64,000 bases of DNA, from assembly GCA_022496805.1 (NCBI GenBank), contig CM040089.1, positions 45,244,372 through 45,308,371 on the forward strand. Direction: 5' to 3'. Positions within the stretch are counted from its first letter, which is position 1, and each line of letters starts with the position of its first letter. The stretch comes from Pohlia nutans. Its lineage: Eukaryota > Streptophyta > Bryopsida > Bryales > Mniaceae. Below the pieces are notes generated by a model. It had not been told where the DNA came from. It saw only the letters and a list, made by a program, of their open reading frames with translations, and did no database searches. The position numbers were made by a program, and so were the translations under genes. Below, piece after piece: positions 54,397 to 64,000 of this stretch.

Positions 54397-56645
54397 CTAT
54401 GAACCGAATTTCAAGAGCAGCCCCTCCACGGTGATCCCGGGCCCAAATGACAGAGCTGTTGTCCAAGGGTGGATGGTAGAATCCACTTTCTTATCACGGC
54501 GTAACTTGTCAAGCACAAACAATACAGTCGTGGCCCCCATGTTCCCATAGCTACCCAAAATGTGTCTGCAGTCACACATTTTAAATCCCAACAACTTGTT
54601 AGCACTTTGAATTATGAATATATCACAACCATATTAACATTCTTAATCAATACAACTGGGGCGGGAACTGGGGTCTCATTTTGAAATCTAACACGTACAG
54701 TACATGGGACAATAAACGCGGAAAGTTACGTACACAAAATCAAATTATCTTCCAAAATCCCTTGAGTTCCAATTCAACTACTTTCGCTTACAAGCTAATT
54801 AAAACTAAAGTTGATGTACTGTAAGTTCCAAAATGGCATCTAGATATCTTCCCTTTCAAGCGTAAAGCTAAGGTTGAGGTGAAAATTAAAATCCTTATTT
54901 TTCAAGAGTGGTTCCAAGCTAAAGTTGAGGTACAGTTGAAAATCCTCGTCCTTTCAGGTTGCGTTCAAGCCTCTATCAACCTACAGTTAAAGTTGAGGTA
55001 AAGTTTTAAATCTTTCACCTTTCAACCTGGGCGTTCAACCTAAAGCTAAAGTTGAGAATCTAAGAATGAGCGAAGGCACATTTTCATCTGGACCCATTCT
55101 TTTAATATTGACAGGAGAATATTTGTCACTTCATCATTACAAGAAAGGGACATCGATCTCAAGCCTGGTAAAGAATGTTGTGAGCGGGGTTACTTACACC
55201 TTCTGCAGTCTAACTTAAATTTAATCAATTTCACAACTTTAAATAAAGTCATCCATGGTCGAGCTCGAGCATGAAAGTACAGTACACTTTGACCTCGTTA
55301 TTATCACACTCTCCAATATCTGCGGGAGAATATTGGCTGTTGTAAACTGTTGTGATCTAGTTGTGAACTGTTGTGACCTAGTTGAACACTTTTACAAATG
55401 TCCAGTTTTAAACAGTTTGAACATGTATATTGGTTAGCAAAGGTGTGACATAAGAGAGTTCGAACTCAGTGTCCGTACCTGGACGACTGGAGCTGCTCAG
55501 GTTTCAGCTTGCAACTCTTCTCGACAGCGTCGAGGATGCCCTTGCCTCCGGGATGGCAAGCCCAGTTGACAGTGGCGAAGCTGAGCTTGGTGTTGTGCAG
55601 AAGCTCCGTGACGAAGCCGCCCACATGTTGCGCCACATGCAGAGGCACATTCTTCTCCAGAGTGGTGTGCATCCCGGATTCCAGCAAGATGGCGCCGATG
55701 CTCGTGCTGGAGTCCGGAATCAGGTATGTCTGCGACCGGTGGACCTCAAGGATGCTGGTCTCCTTCTTCGTGGGGTGCTTGCCTACCACCACGGCGCCCG
55801 ATCCATCCCCAAATAACATGTTGACTAGAAACGGGCTCAAGTCCGCAGACGGATTCGCTGGGTTCAGGGTCTGGGCCGCCACGGAATTGATCTCCACGAA
55901 CACCGCAAGAACCCGGTTATTGGGGTCGGCCTGGGCGATCTCCGCCGCGGTCCGGATCCCGTTCACACCGCCGTGGCAGCCCAGGAGCGAAACGCTGAAG
56001 TGCTTCACGGTGGGCTTGAGGTTCAGGACGCGCAGGAGACGCAGGTCCAGCGACGGCGACAGCAGCATGGACGTGGAGTACGTGATGAGATGCGTGATGT
56101 CGCCGCGGTCGCCGCCCCAGTCGCTCAGCGCCCTCTCGGCCGCGAGCTGGCCCGTCTCCATGGTTGCCGGCTCGTAGATTCGGAACCTCTCTCCCAGGTT
56201 GGACTCATTGAATCCCGACAGACAGGGATTGTCTTTGTACACCTGGTACGACGCCACCACCTGCTTCTTCTTAATCCCTGATGCCTTGGCTGCAAATCAA
56301 CGTCCACCCAACCAGAATCATATCAATGCATGGAACGTTGACTGTCATTTCCTACGTTGAAATCCATGTACTCAAACAGACGTACATGTACAGTCTGACC
56401 GCTCGCTTACCGACACGTTCCACAAACGATTTCGCCAGCGGCATGTCTTGATACCCGTAGATTTCGAGGATCATGTTTCCGAAGCCTTCCATGCTGAGTC
56501 CTGTCTCGGGGTTGGCGGTGCCCAGGCCCAAAATGCAGCTACGAGAAGGGTCCGCCGGGGCCTCGTGGTACTTGGCCTGATCAGTTTCTGTCCACAGGCT
56601 GTTGGGATTGGGAGCTGAAGCGAATTGGTCCGTTGGTGGCGCCAT
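54397..56645 (-). CDS. Type III polyketide synthase (chalcone-synthase family), 404 aa, 3 exons
   Basis: Homodimeric enzyme family that extends a CoA starter with malonyl-CoA and cyclises the product; starter and product here are unknown. Exons (minus): 56645-56411, 56289-55479, 54565-54397, joined by GT-AG introns in phases 1 and 2. Intron 1 splits the codon before KASGIKKK, matching the phase-1 intron position (a Cys codon) of plant chalcone synthases. Catalytic triad intact: Cys183 in LLGCHGGVNGIR, His324 in WACHPGGKGIL, Asn357 in SYGNMGAT; Phe238 of LFGDGSG corresponds to the CHS gatekeeper, and SFGPGITVE is the C-terminal signature. Normal family length. Notable: GCHGG follows the active-site Cys where chalcone synthases usually have GCFAGG, so this is probably not a true chalcone synthase. 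Closer in feel to alkylresorcinol/alkylpyrone or stilbenecarboxylate-type enzymes of non-seed plants, but product assignment is not possible. Much higher GC than flanks. Intron 2 carries short tandem repeats. Confidence 0.95.
54840..55062. repeat. Degenerate tandem repeats in polyketide synthase intron 2
   Basis: Four units of about 53-70 bp, each with (G/T)TTCAAGC, AAGCTAAAGTTGAGGT and CCTTTCA. Wholly inside intron 2 (54566-55478). Function unknown. Confidence 0.65.
55320..55392. repeat. Short repeats in polyketide synthase intron 2
   Basis: AACTGTTGTGA(T/C)CTAGTTG occurs twice in a row (about 55346-55386), preceded by a partial copy. Confidence 0.55.
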
Positions 56646-56855
56646 CTCGCTAGCTGATGTAATTAATCAATTAATACTCCTGCATCACATTACACATGTC
56701 GCGAGTCAAAATCTACATGACAGCAGCTGTATGTATGTTTCATTAAGTGAGGACAGCTGTCGATCAAACAAGTGCAATTTGTCACAGAACCTGGATGATT
56801 GAGAGATCATGACCAGCAACATTGAATGATACTAGCTAACAACAGCCACATCTAA
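56646..56855 (-). promoter_or_regulatory. 5' leader of the polyketide synthase gene
   Basis: Non-coding DNA upstream (in minus sense) of the start codon at 56645. No TATA box here; the nearest strong one is at 57658-57670. Either an unseen proximal promoter or a long 5' UTR, possibly with an intron, is implied. Confidence 0.35.
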
Positions 56856-57128
56856 CACTGGAAGCTTTGGAGAGTTTAGCCCCCGGGGCTAAACTGGCTT
56901 GGGGGGCTAAACCACCTCAGTTTAGCCCCGGCTAAACCCGAATCTTCCATTTTAGCCCCGGCTAATTTGTGTTTTAGCCCCGGCTAATGGTACAAAAAGG
57001 GGGCTAAAATGGGGGCTAATGGTACAAAAATTTAGCCCCCCCATTTTTCAATTAGTGCTAAGGGGGGCTAAAGAGGGGGCTAAACTACCCCACTTTAGCC
57101 CCGGCTAAACCAATCAAAGTTCCCAGTG
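56856..57128. mobile_element. PIF/Harbinger-like MITE full of TTTAGCCCCGGCTAAA palindromes
   Basis: 273 bp, ends CACTGGAAGCTTTGG and CAAAGTTCCCAGTG, flanked by TAA on both sides (56853-56855, 57129-57131). The interior holds about ten TTTAGCCCC or GGGGCTAAA words, several as the palindrome TTTAGCCCCGGCTAAA, in both orientations. It lies about 210 bp upstream of the polyketide synthase start. Confidence 0.75.
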
Positions 57129-57131
57129 TAA

Positions 57132-58265
57132 CTCAGCGAGCCTCTGACTGAGTAGGTTGCTCGTCTTGTCGACTGTGATAATGTGAACTGTCTGTCTCTC
57201 CTGTATGTATGTTGCGGAACTCAAGTGCCAGTTTTCCATCGTTGGAGAAGCTAGAGAACGAAAACAAACCTGAGCTACCAGATTGAATATATGTCGGCGT
57301 CTGAACGATATGTCGAGAGATCTCCGCAACTTGTGTGATCACTAAGCTGCAGCTAGCTCGCAGATAGACCTGAGCCTCGGGTTTAATAATGTAAGCATCC
57401 ACACGTTGAGCTAGACGAGTCCGACAATGTCATGAATTGCCTGTAGCATTCCTGAGAGGGACCAGCAATTTATGTCACAGGCGCTAATAAACAAGGTTTG
57501 AAGAGAAAAGAGACTGGCGTTTTCACAGGACTAACTGCAGCGGGTCTTACGGTACAATGAAGCGGTCGGGACAATCACAGCTCGCTAGTCAGGGTGAATT
57601 GAATGGCTTGCAGTCCAGGAGAGTTCGACGTCTGTGCTCTGAACTTCTGCCAAGCATACTTATATATAGGCCACCCGGGTCCTTTCTGATCGACTGTACT
57701 TCAGGTGCTCTCACTTTCATTAACTGCGCGGCCACGGAAGCACCCGGGCTTGCCTTTACGGAAGTTTTTAGAGAAAAGCGCTGGAAGGTGACCAGTAAGG
57801 CGGTAACAATCTACGTTAGAAGAAATTCCATAATTTCTTTAGTCCCTCTTTCCCCTACACCTTTCCTTGCAATTACTGTGGCAGGGCGAGAAATTAGTGG
57901 TGTCCCACTCTCACCAAACATTCAACAAACATTGAAGACGTTTTCATGCTATGCACAAAAGAAAAAGAAAAAGAAAAACATAGTGGGACATGGTGCAATT
58001 AAGTGTCCCATTAAATAATTATGGTTGATGTCCAAGGTATCAACTAGTTCAATAATATTTGCAAGACAGTACTCAGGGCATTTTAAAAGTCGTTAACAAC
58101 ACTTAGACGCTTGCATTGTGTCTCAAGTCAATGTCCCTTATTGAGTCATTGTTTTGTTGTAATGAAGATTCTAAGTTTGTCAAAATTAATTAATCTCTTG
58201 ATTGGGCCGCGTGACTAGCCTATGGAACACACATTTTGTTAAAATTGGACCACATTTCGTTAAAG
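57132..58265. other. Intergenic / upstream of the polyketide synthase gene
   Basis: Moderate GC between 57130 and 57900, then AT-rich. A 153-codon open frame on the plus strand (57557-58015) overlaps the putative promoter, ends in a poly-Lys run from A-rich DNA and has no recognisable domain; not called. (GAAAAA)n at 57960-57977. Confidence 0.4.
57658..57670 (-). promoter_or_regulatory. Candidate TATA box for the polyketide synthase gene
   Basis: On the minus strand CCTATATATAAGT is a strong TATA box. It is about 1 kb from the start codon, so using it would require a long leader that includes the MITE. The sequence is nearly palindromic and could equally serve the plus strand. Confidence 0.3.
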
Positions 58266-58272
58266 CTGAACT

Positions 58273-58320
58273 GATGGGGAGTGCTCCCCTTCTCAATAGA
58301 GATAGGTCCCCAATTTTTCT
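58273..58320 (+). repeat. Half copy of the GATGGGGAGTGCTCCCC foldback
   Basis: GATGGGGAGTGCTCCCCTTC then TCAATAGAGATAGGTCCCCA, identical to one arm of the element at 61586-61793. Flanked by TTTCGTTAAA (58257) and TTTTAACGAAA (58355), which may be the ends of a larger element. Confidence 0.6.
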
Positions 58321-58379
58321 ACAATGCTCCTATTCCACGAATAATTCAATGGTCTAGTTTTAACGAAATGTGAGTCGGT

Positions 58380-59437
58380 CACAAATAGGTGTACATATTT
58401 ACTTTATACATCCAGAATTAAATTTGATGGATTAAATTCGTTTTTCATTTACAACCATTGAGTCTACAAAAAAATTATTTCTCATTACAATAAACCCTTG
58501 AAAGCACTCTTTATGACTAACATTCATAACATAACATTTTCTATGACTAGCATAACATTCATAACATTACACCCTCTATGACTAACATAACATTCAAAAG
58601 CATGCAATGGCACTATTTGGTCCTACAGTAGATGGTATAGCATATTCTACACCCAACAAGATTTCATCAGTAGTTAATTGGACATGTGGAGTTCTAAAGT
58701 GATGAACATAGTATATGAAGAAAAGGCAGAAGGCATAAAGGCTACTCAATGTTATGAAGGTTAAATGAAATTTTGTATTTAATTAGTGACATTGTGTTGT
58801 GTTGAGGACACTTTTACATTCATTGTAGAAACACGCACACATGAGGCAGCAAGGCATATTGTACATGGTACTCCCAAGGGGTGCACTCTACATTATGTTT
58901 GAGAATCACGTGCGTTCATGACCCCCTAAAAGAAACCCATGAATACGAGGGATTATATGTCTAAAAACCTTTGTATACAAATTTATTCCGCCCTAAATAT
59001 ATGTTTAATGTATGTGCATGTCAATATTTTTAGTTCTAAATATGTTTATTATATGCATACATCATACAACAATGTACAAATTAATACCCTTTCTGTGCAC
59101 TCACGTATATTTGTATGTGTTTATTATAATACAAACCCCGGGATGGCACTCTCTTGTGAGAACACGCTAACACCCTTTCATTTTATTGTTATTTTTTGAA
59201 GAACAACAACTGAAGGAATTGAAAGGCTCTTGTCATTGTTTATTTATTGTCTCTGCTCCACGAGGGGAGAGACTACAAAACTGCTTCGTTTTGAGGGAGT
59301 TACGTGGCTGAACAATATAAACAAGTTGTAAAAGTGAATCTAGAGTAAATACTAAGGTAAAGATTACGCGACTAGCCAAATGTTGTTTTTAAACGAAAAG
59401 GGAGTAAGGGAGCCTCTTACTAAAAAGGAGAAAAAAA
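58380..59437. other. Intergenic repeat-derived DNA
   Basis: 58500-58600 has repeated ACTAACATAACATTCAT-like units. 58880-59110 matches 30345-30850 (GTGCACTCTACATTATGTTT, TGTATGTGTTTATTA). GGCTACTCAATGTTATGA lies at 58738. No gene. Confidence 0.45.
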
Positions 59438-59972
59438 AGATCGAGGGGTATTGGACAAAACATAGATGTGTTATAATATGTGCCTTCCATATGTTTGATG
59501 AAGTTTGGTTCAATAAACAAAATGTAGAGTATCATCTCTACAAATTATCCGTACAGTCAAACTTCCAAAAATAACTTTAGATCACTTTTTAATGAATTTA
59601 AAAGCATTAACCTTTGAAAATTTGTATAAATTATAATTTTCAATTTTAGAGTTCAAAATTTAGTATGATTGGCTAAAGTTGGGCTATCTATTGTAAACTT
59701 CAAAAAAGCAAAAGAAATGATGGAGGGATCATCATTACTTTCCCCAAATAGCAAATTTTATAACACTAAGACAATGTTGAGGTGATCTACTTTGAAAAAT
59801 TCTTCCGGGTGGAGTTTAACTTGGATTGCCATAATTCAAATTGGGTTGGAAAGTAGACTTGATGTAGTATTTTTAAATATTTTTTATTTTTTCAAATTTT
59901 TTTTTTGTTCCGGGCAGCCCGTTAGATTCGGGCAGCGACCAGAAAATGGTCGTTTGAGCGCTTAGGGGTTAA
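59438..59972. mobile_element. TTAA element, C family, left end missing
   Basis: From GATCGAGGGGTATTGGACAA onward it is nearly identical to 43639-44186, through TTCGGGCAGCGACCAGAAAA to GAGCGCTTAGGGGTTAA. The first ~15 bases, including the left TTAA, are replaced by an A-rich stretch. Confidence 0.8.
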
Positions 59973-59999
59973 TCAGGTTATCTAGGATGCTCTGGTTGA

Positions 60000-60293
60000 T
60001 CATGGGCGCACAGCCAGGCTTTGTACGTACCACGAAGTTAGTGAAGCAAAATCGAGGAAGGAGAGCCAAGTTCATCGACCAATTCGATAATGACTGATGT
60101 AAGAATGCCATATTTACAACTAGGACCGGCAAGAAAATTAGATGGAGCTCTTACAAGCCTGATATTGATAACTTTTAAAAGCTGGGCACTTTCTCTCGCT
60201 GGCGGTGACTTGCCTGGTTTTGCTGATGTGTATCAGTTTGAATGGTCTTTGCAATGAAATGTGTGTCGTTTGTTTAAAAAAAAAAAAAAAAAA
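60000..60293 (+). mobile_element. LINE 3' tail remnant with poly-A
   Basis: Ends TTTGCAATGAAATGTGTGTCG, then TTTGTTT and an 18-bp A run (60276-60293). Shares its end plan and the CTGGCGGTGACTTGCCTGG-like block with the tails at 40069 (inverted) and 62500. No coding sequence left. Confidence 0.5.
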
Positions 60294-61331
60294 GTGATTG
60301 GCAGAGTAGTGGTAGTAGAGAATGTTATGTACGGCATCAGTCAGCCCTCCGAATCAAGGTCTTGTAATACTGGAGTTGTATCATTTAATATGAAAGTGTA
60401 TTAAGCCTGTTCCCACTGATGTTGACGCCAGATATATTCTTCGTCAATTGTTATATTTTTATTGATCTCTGTTTCCCAATTCTCTTCCCGACTGATGCAG
60501 GTGACCGTGCATCACTGTCATTATTCTTCTGCTCTTCAGCCTACAGTCACTACCAAGAAAAGGTGTTATTTTTCACACCTTTTTCACCATTGTTTTGGAC
60601 ACTTTAGTGCCCAAAAAATTGTTTTTAACACTAAAAGTGACAAAACAACAGCCTTTTTGGGTAGCTAGTGTCTTGTGAACTCATCCAAAATATTATTAAT
60701 GAACTTATTATGAGCTTCAACCGACCAAGGCTACTCCGCACATAAAGAGTATGGCCACCAACCCTCCAAAGCCTTACTCCACACTCCACACAAAAAGAGC
60801 ATCGTCACCAACCCTCCAACACCTCTAAAGGTTAGGACACTTGGAACAAACGGCGTTCAAGTGTAGAAAGCTTATAAACAAGCGGTGGTTGTACATATGT
60901 GATATTTATATGAGGTTTTAAAATATTTTCGGTATGACTTTTTTTTAAAGAACTTGGGGTTTCAGTTCAATGAGTAAGAATTTATCTTATAAAATTGAAA
61001 AAACCCATGGATTTTTCAGTACAGCACTTAAAGTTGGTTTTAATTATGGTCTTTCAGTAGATTTTGAATTCATTTAGTTCAAATTGGAAATCAATTTTTA
61101 TGCACAATGCGTTATGTATACTACAACATGCCCAAATTTCATTGGAGGATTTTAATTTCTCAATTAGTTATGATGGATTTCAACGTACTCAAGAACTTTG
61201 AAGAATCATTGTAGCGTAACATTATATAACTTCTTACAATATTCCCTCTTGCCAATTGAGAATATACCTCTCAGTTAGGGCTTGGTACAAGAGTAAAACT
61301 AGCATTAAAATCAACTAAAATGATAGGTTTT
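60294..61331. other. Intergenic, no gene seen
   Basis: Non-coding. A near-repeat at 60720-60815 (GGCCACCAACCCTCCAA / CGTCACCAACCCTCCAA with CACTCCACA between). The two overlapping open frames near 60419-60668 show no recognisable domain. Confidence 0.4.
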
Positions 61332-62358
61332 CTAACCCTTTAGTGCCTAGAGTAGTGTAGTTGCGTGCACTAGATTTCAGTAGTTTTTTTCACTGTGATT
61401 GATACTTTCAAAAATAGAATGGATTAAATTAGAAAGTAACCGTACGATTGTATTTTCAATTAGAGTAGAGACAATTTGCCAAAATTAGAGAACAATCCAA
61501 TGGCGGAATTGCAAGATTATAGTGTGTCTTTGAAGTGTATAATGCACACTCAAAAATGAGATTTTGGAAGGTGTGTGACTTCAAAAACACAAAGTTTGTT
61601 ACAACTGCACCGCCGAACTGGAAAAGTGATGGGGAGTGCTCCCCTTCTCAATAGAGATAGGTCCCCAATTTTTGTATAATACTCTGTAGACAAATTAGAG
61701 CACTGTAGAAAAATTGGGGACCTATCTCTATTGAAGGGGAGCACTCCCCATCACTTTTCCAGTCCAGAAGCCCACTTTTAATGAAATACATGCTCAAAGT
61801 TAAATAGAATTTGGGTTTAATTTTCAGAAATGAAAGTGAAGAAGTTCCACAATGAACTATGTCAACACCTCTTCGTTGCAATTTTTTCTATCAAGAAGAG
61901 ACTCACACATAATTATTGTGAATTTTATAAGTGAGAGTGATTTATCCATATACGGTTTAGGACAAAAGTTTATACGTTAAAATTTGAAAGGAGTTGGTAC
62001 ATTGATCAAAATCATAATACATACACTACTGGAACATCATGAACAAGAGAACACAATCCAAAAAAATAAAACAAGATATCAAACTTCCAAACACAAGAAA
62101 TACCACATAGTACATGTGTTGTATTTGTAAGTGTTTACTGTATTTTCAAGTATTTGTCGTATTTTCGCGTTTTAATCATAGGTACTTTGATAGTTGCACA
62201 ACTCCAAATTGAAATTTTCTTTTTCTAGAAGATGTGTATAATAAATTTCCAACTCTAAACTTCACAATTCAAAATCCAATTCCTCAGGGATTTTATGTTA
62301 TTTGTATTTTGGACACTCCAATGACCATAATGTGATCAGCTAGGCACTAAAAAGTTAA
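61332..62358. mobile_element. TTAA element, E family, with a nested foldback
   Basis: Starts CTAACCCTTTAGTGCCTAG, ends CTAGGCACTAAAAAGTTAA. Aligns with 50238-51050 except for the insertion at 61586-61793. 1027 bp. Confidence 0.78.
61586..61793. mobile_element. Foldback element inserted in the E-family element
   Basis: Extra relative to 50238-51050 and flanked by TCAAA (61581-61585, 61794-61798). Its core 61618-61763 folds back: CTGGAAAAGTGATGGGGAGT and its inverse, ~55-bp arms around a ~35-bp loop. One arm also occurs at 58273-58320. Confidence 0.65.
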
Positions 62359-62479
62359 CTAAACTCCTGAATTTTCTCTCAAATTTTTTATATTCCGGGG
62401 CCAAAAGGCAGCCCTAACAATGGTATCCTTATTGGAGCTTCTTTGAATTCAAAACAATGACATTCATTGGTCACTTTCA

Positions 62480-62590
62480 TCAGGGATTTGTACTGGTTCC
62501 TCCTGCCAGGTCACTTGTGGCTGGCGGTATATTGTTTCTGGTTACTCTTGCAATGAAATTCCGTTTCATTTGTTCCAAATATTAAAATTT
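62480..62590 (+). mobile_element. LINE 3' tail remnant
   Basis: CCTGCCAGGTCACTTGTGGC, then CTTGCAATGAAATTCCGTTTCATTTGTTCC, the same plan as the LINE at 40024-40975 and the tail at 60248, followed by A/T-rich sequence. Confidence 0.5.
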
Positions 62591-62889
62591 TAAAAATGGA
62601 AATTTTAAAAATCAGGGGTTTGTACCAGAGCTCATTTGCATCATTTAATTGAAACAAGAAAATTCTTTGGTCACATTGAAGAAGATCCCAATATTAATTC
62701 CTCAGCTAAAATGTACCCCTGCGTCTGTTCAATAAGGGTCCTGTGCCACTTCTCCTCACATTAAATTTTTAGAGGGGTCGACTACTCTGTGGTGCGGGGT
62801 GCGGGGTGCAGGGGTGGTATATTCCCATAATGTTCCTTGAATATTCGCCAACATTAACAAAAAATTCTCTGAATCCTAAATTCTAAACC

Positions 62890-63815
62890 TTAACCCCTAA
62901 AGGACCAAGTGGACGCATTGTGTTTAAGAATAATTTCATTACTATAATAACTTATTTGGATTCCTCAATGTTAATTAGAGAATTGTAAATTTCCGTTATG
63001 AGAACACAAAAATTCTTCAAGATTTGCAATAATGTTGATTAATCCACCAGGAAAAAAACTAAAACATCAATGCAGGTGAACTTGGGACATGATAGTTAGG
63101 GAGGTTCCCGGGGAGATTGATGACTTGGAGGGCATTTTCACACTAGGACATCACATTTGTCAAAAAAAAAGTGTACAATATATAAGACATTAACAATATA
63201 TAATAATTACGGAAAATTTTAAATATATTTAAAATGGAAATTTTTAGAATCTTTGGAATCTTTTTACATATTTTATATTATTTTGGAATATTTTGGAATA
63301 TTCCAAAAATAAATTTGAAATCTTTACACATTTTATGCAATGTAACAATTAATAACATTCACAAACATTTGCTCAACCACTCATTAACAACTGTAACAAG
63401 TCACTTCACCCAAACATAAATCTTTGAGAATCAATCATTGTTGTTGTATTTAGTTTTAGAACACCATTTTTTGTGAGCACCCGAGTGAGCATCTAGATAT
63501 AGTACATCTTTGTATGCTCCTGAAATTTCAAGTGCTAGTCATGGTTTTAAAATTTATGAGAAATTTTGCAGTAAATGACCTGTTGATTTTGCTCAATTTT
63601 TTTAGAAAACAACTCATGATCAAACCTTATAATCATGTAATATATACGGTAGATTGTTCTCAAAATTGATATATAATCTCACGACTAAGTCCCCTTTGAG
63701 TTTCAATGGTGAAGTTTTCTACATGAACACCAATTAAGAGATACAACCGCCTTCTTGAAAGCATCACGAGAAAGTGATAAAACTTTAGGGATGAACATGG
63801 TTCTTTAGGGGTTAA
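62890..63815. mobile_element. TTAA element, 926 bp
   Basis: Starts TTAACCCCTAAAGGACCAAG, ends CATGGTTCTTTAGGGGTTAA. Long AT-rich interior without coding capacity; the internal 61-codon frame is chance. Confidence 0.75.
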
Positions 63816-64000
63816 ACCTCAAATTCTAAACCCTAAACACCACAACCCAAATCCAAACTCCAAATCCCAAACCTTAAAGTACCACGTAGTAGAGCTGATG
63901 GAACAAAATATTCCAAAATATTATGCATTTACATCCATCACCCCAATCTTGCACCACGCAATAGCTCGCCCCAATTTTGAGAGGGTCTCAACCCCTCACT

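Noticed and set aside
55509..56177. 222-codon plus-strand open frame
   Set aside because: Antisense shadow of polyketide synthase exon 2, produced by its high GC content.
57557..58015. 153-codon open frame upstream of the polyketide synthase
   Set aside because: Lies in the probable promoter, no recognisable domain, ends in poly-Lys from an A-rich tract.
6123..63815. CRISPR-like array from repeated TTAACCCC/GGGGTTAA words
   Set aside because: Words occur as inverted pairs around variable-length interiors with TTAA duplications, the pattern of DNA transposons.

Overview
The window looks like nuclear DNA of a land plant, more probably a non-seed lineage (bryophyte, lycophyte or fern) than a flowering plant; the exact group cannot be fixed from sequence alone. 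Support for a plant: GT-AG introns throughout, a chalcone-synthase-family gene whose first intron is in phase 1 at the place conserved across plant members, a cyanase of plant-like length and exon structure, plant telomere-type CCCTAAA heptamers, and a plant-like snRNA promoter/U2 fragment. A Tc1-type DD34E transposon and a large TTAA-flanked (piggyBac-like) miniature element load argue weakly against a typical angiosperm. The DNA is AT-rich and gene-poor: four intact genes occupy roughly 11 kb including introns, and most of the rest is layered, nested transposon debris.

Layout. 1.7-3.8 kb (+): three-exon gene for a 275-aa proline/serine-rich protein of unknown function. 4.3-9.7 kb: foldback MITEs, a PIF/Harbinger MITE, and the first TTAA elements, two of them sharing one TTAA. 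9.9-14.1 kb (+): ten-exon PIF1-family DNA helicase (631 aa) with an extra C-terminal CCHC zinc knuckle. 14.7-20.9 kb: nested TTAA elements; a 1.5-kb foldback element carrying the promoter and first ~35 nt of a U2 snRNA gene in each arm; and a 1.3-kb Mutator-like foldback element (9-bp target duplication) inside a TTAA element whose uninterrupted relative lies at 38.7 kb. 21.8-23.2 kb (+): four-exon cyanase (CYN). 25.2-28.8 kb: a CACTA mini-element and a complete but dead Tc1-like transposon (TIRs, TA duplication, DD34E spacing) with a 1.8-kb insertion. 29-53 kb: no host gene found; Harbinger, CACTA, hAT-like, CCGTA-ended and many TTAA elements, a second Tc1 fragment, a 5'-truncated LINE, and tandem repeats. 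54.4-56.6 kb (-): three-exon type III polyketide synthase (404 aa) with intact Cys-His-Asn triad and a Harbinger-like MITE upstream. 57-64 kb: more TTAA elements and LINE tails.

The four host genes show no sign of acting together: a DNA helicase, cyanate detoxification, specialised polyketide chemistry, and one unknown. The unifying theme is the mobile-element landscape, above all about twenty non-autonomous elements beginning TTAACCCYTAAA and ending TTTARGGGTTAA, which look like piggyBac-superfamily MITEs. No matching transposase is present here. All coordinates and exon joins were derived by eye from splice signals, reading frame and protein-family conservation.
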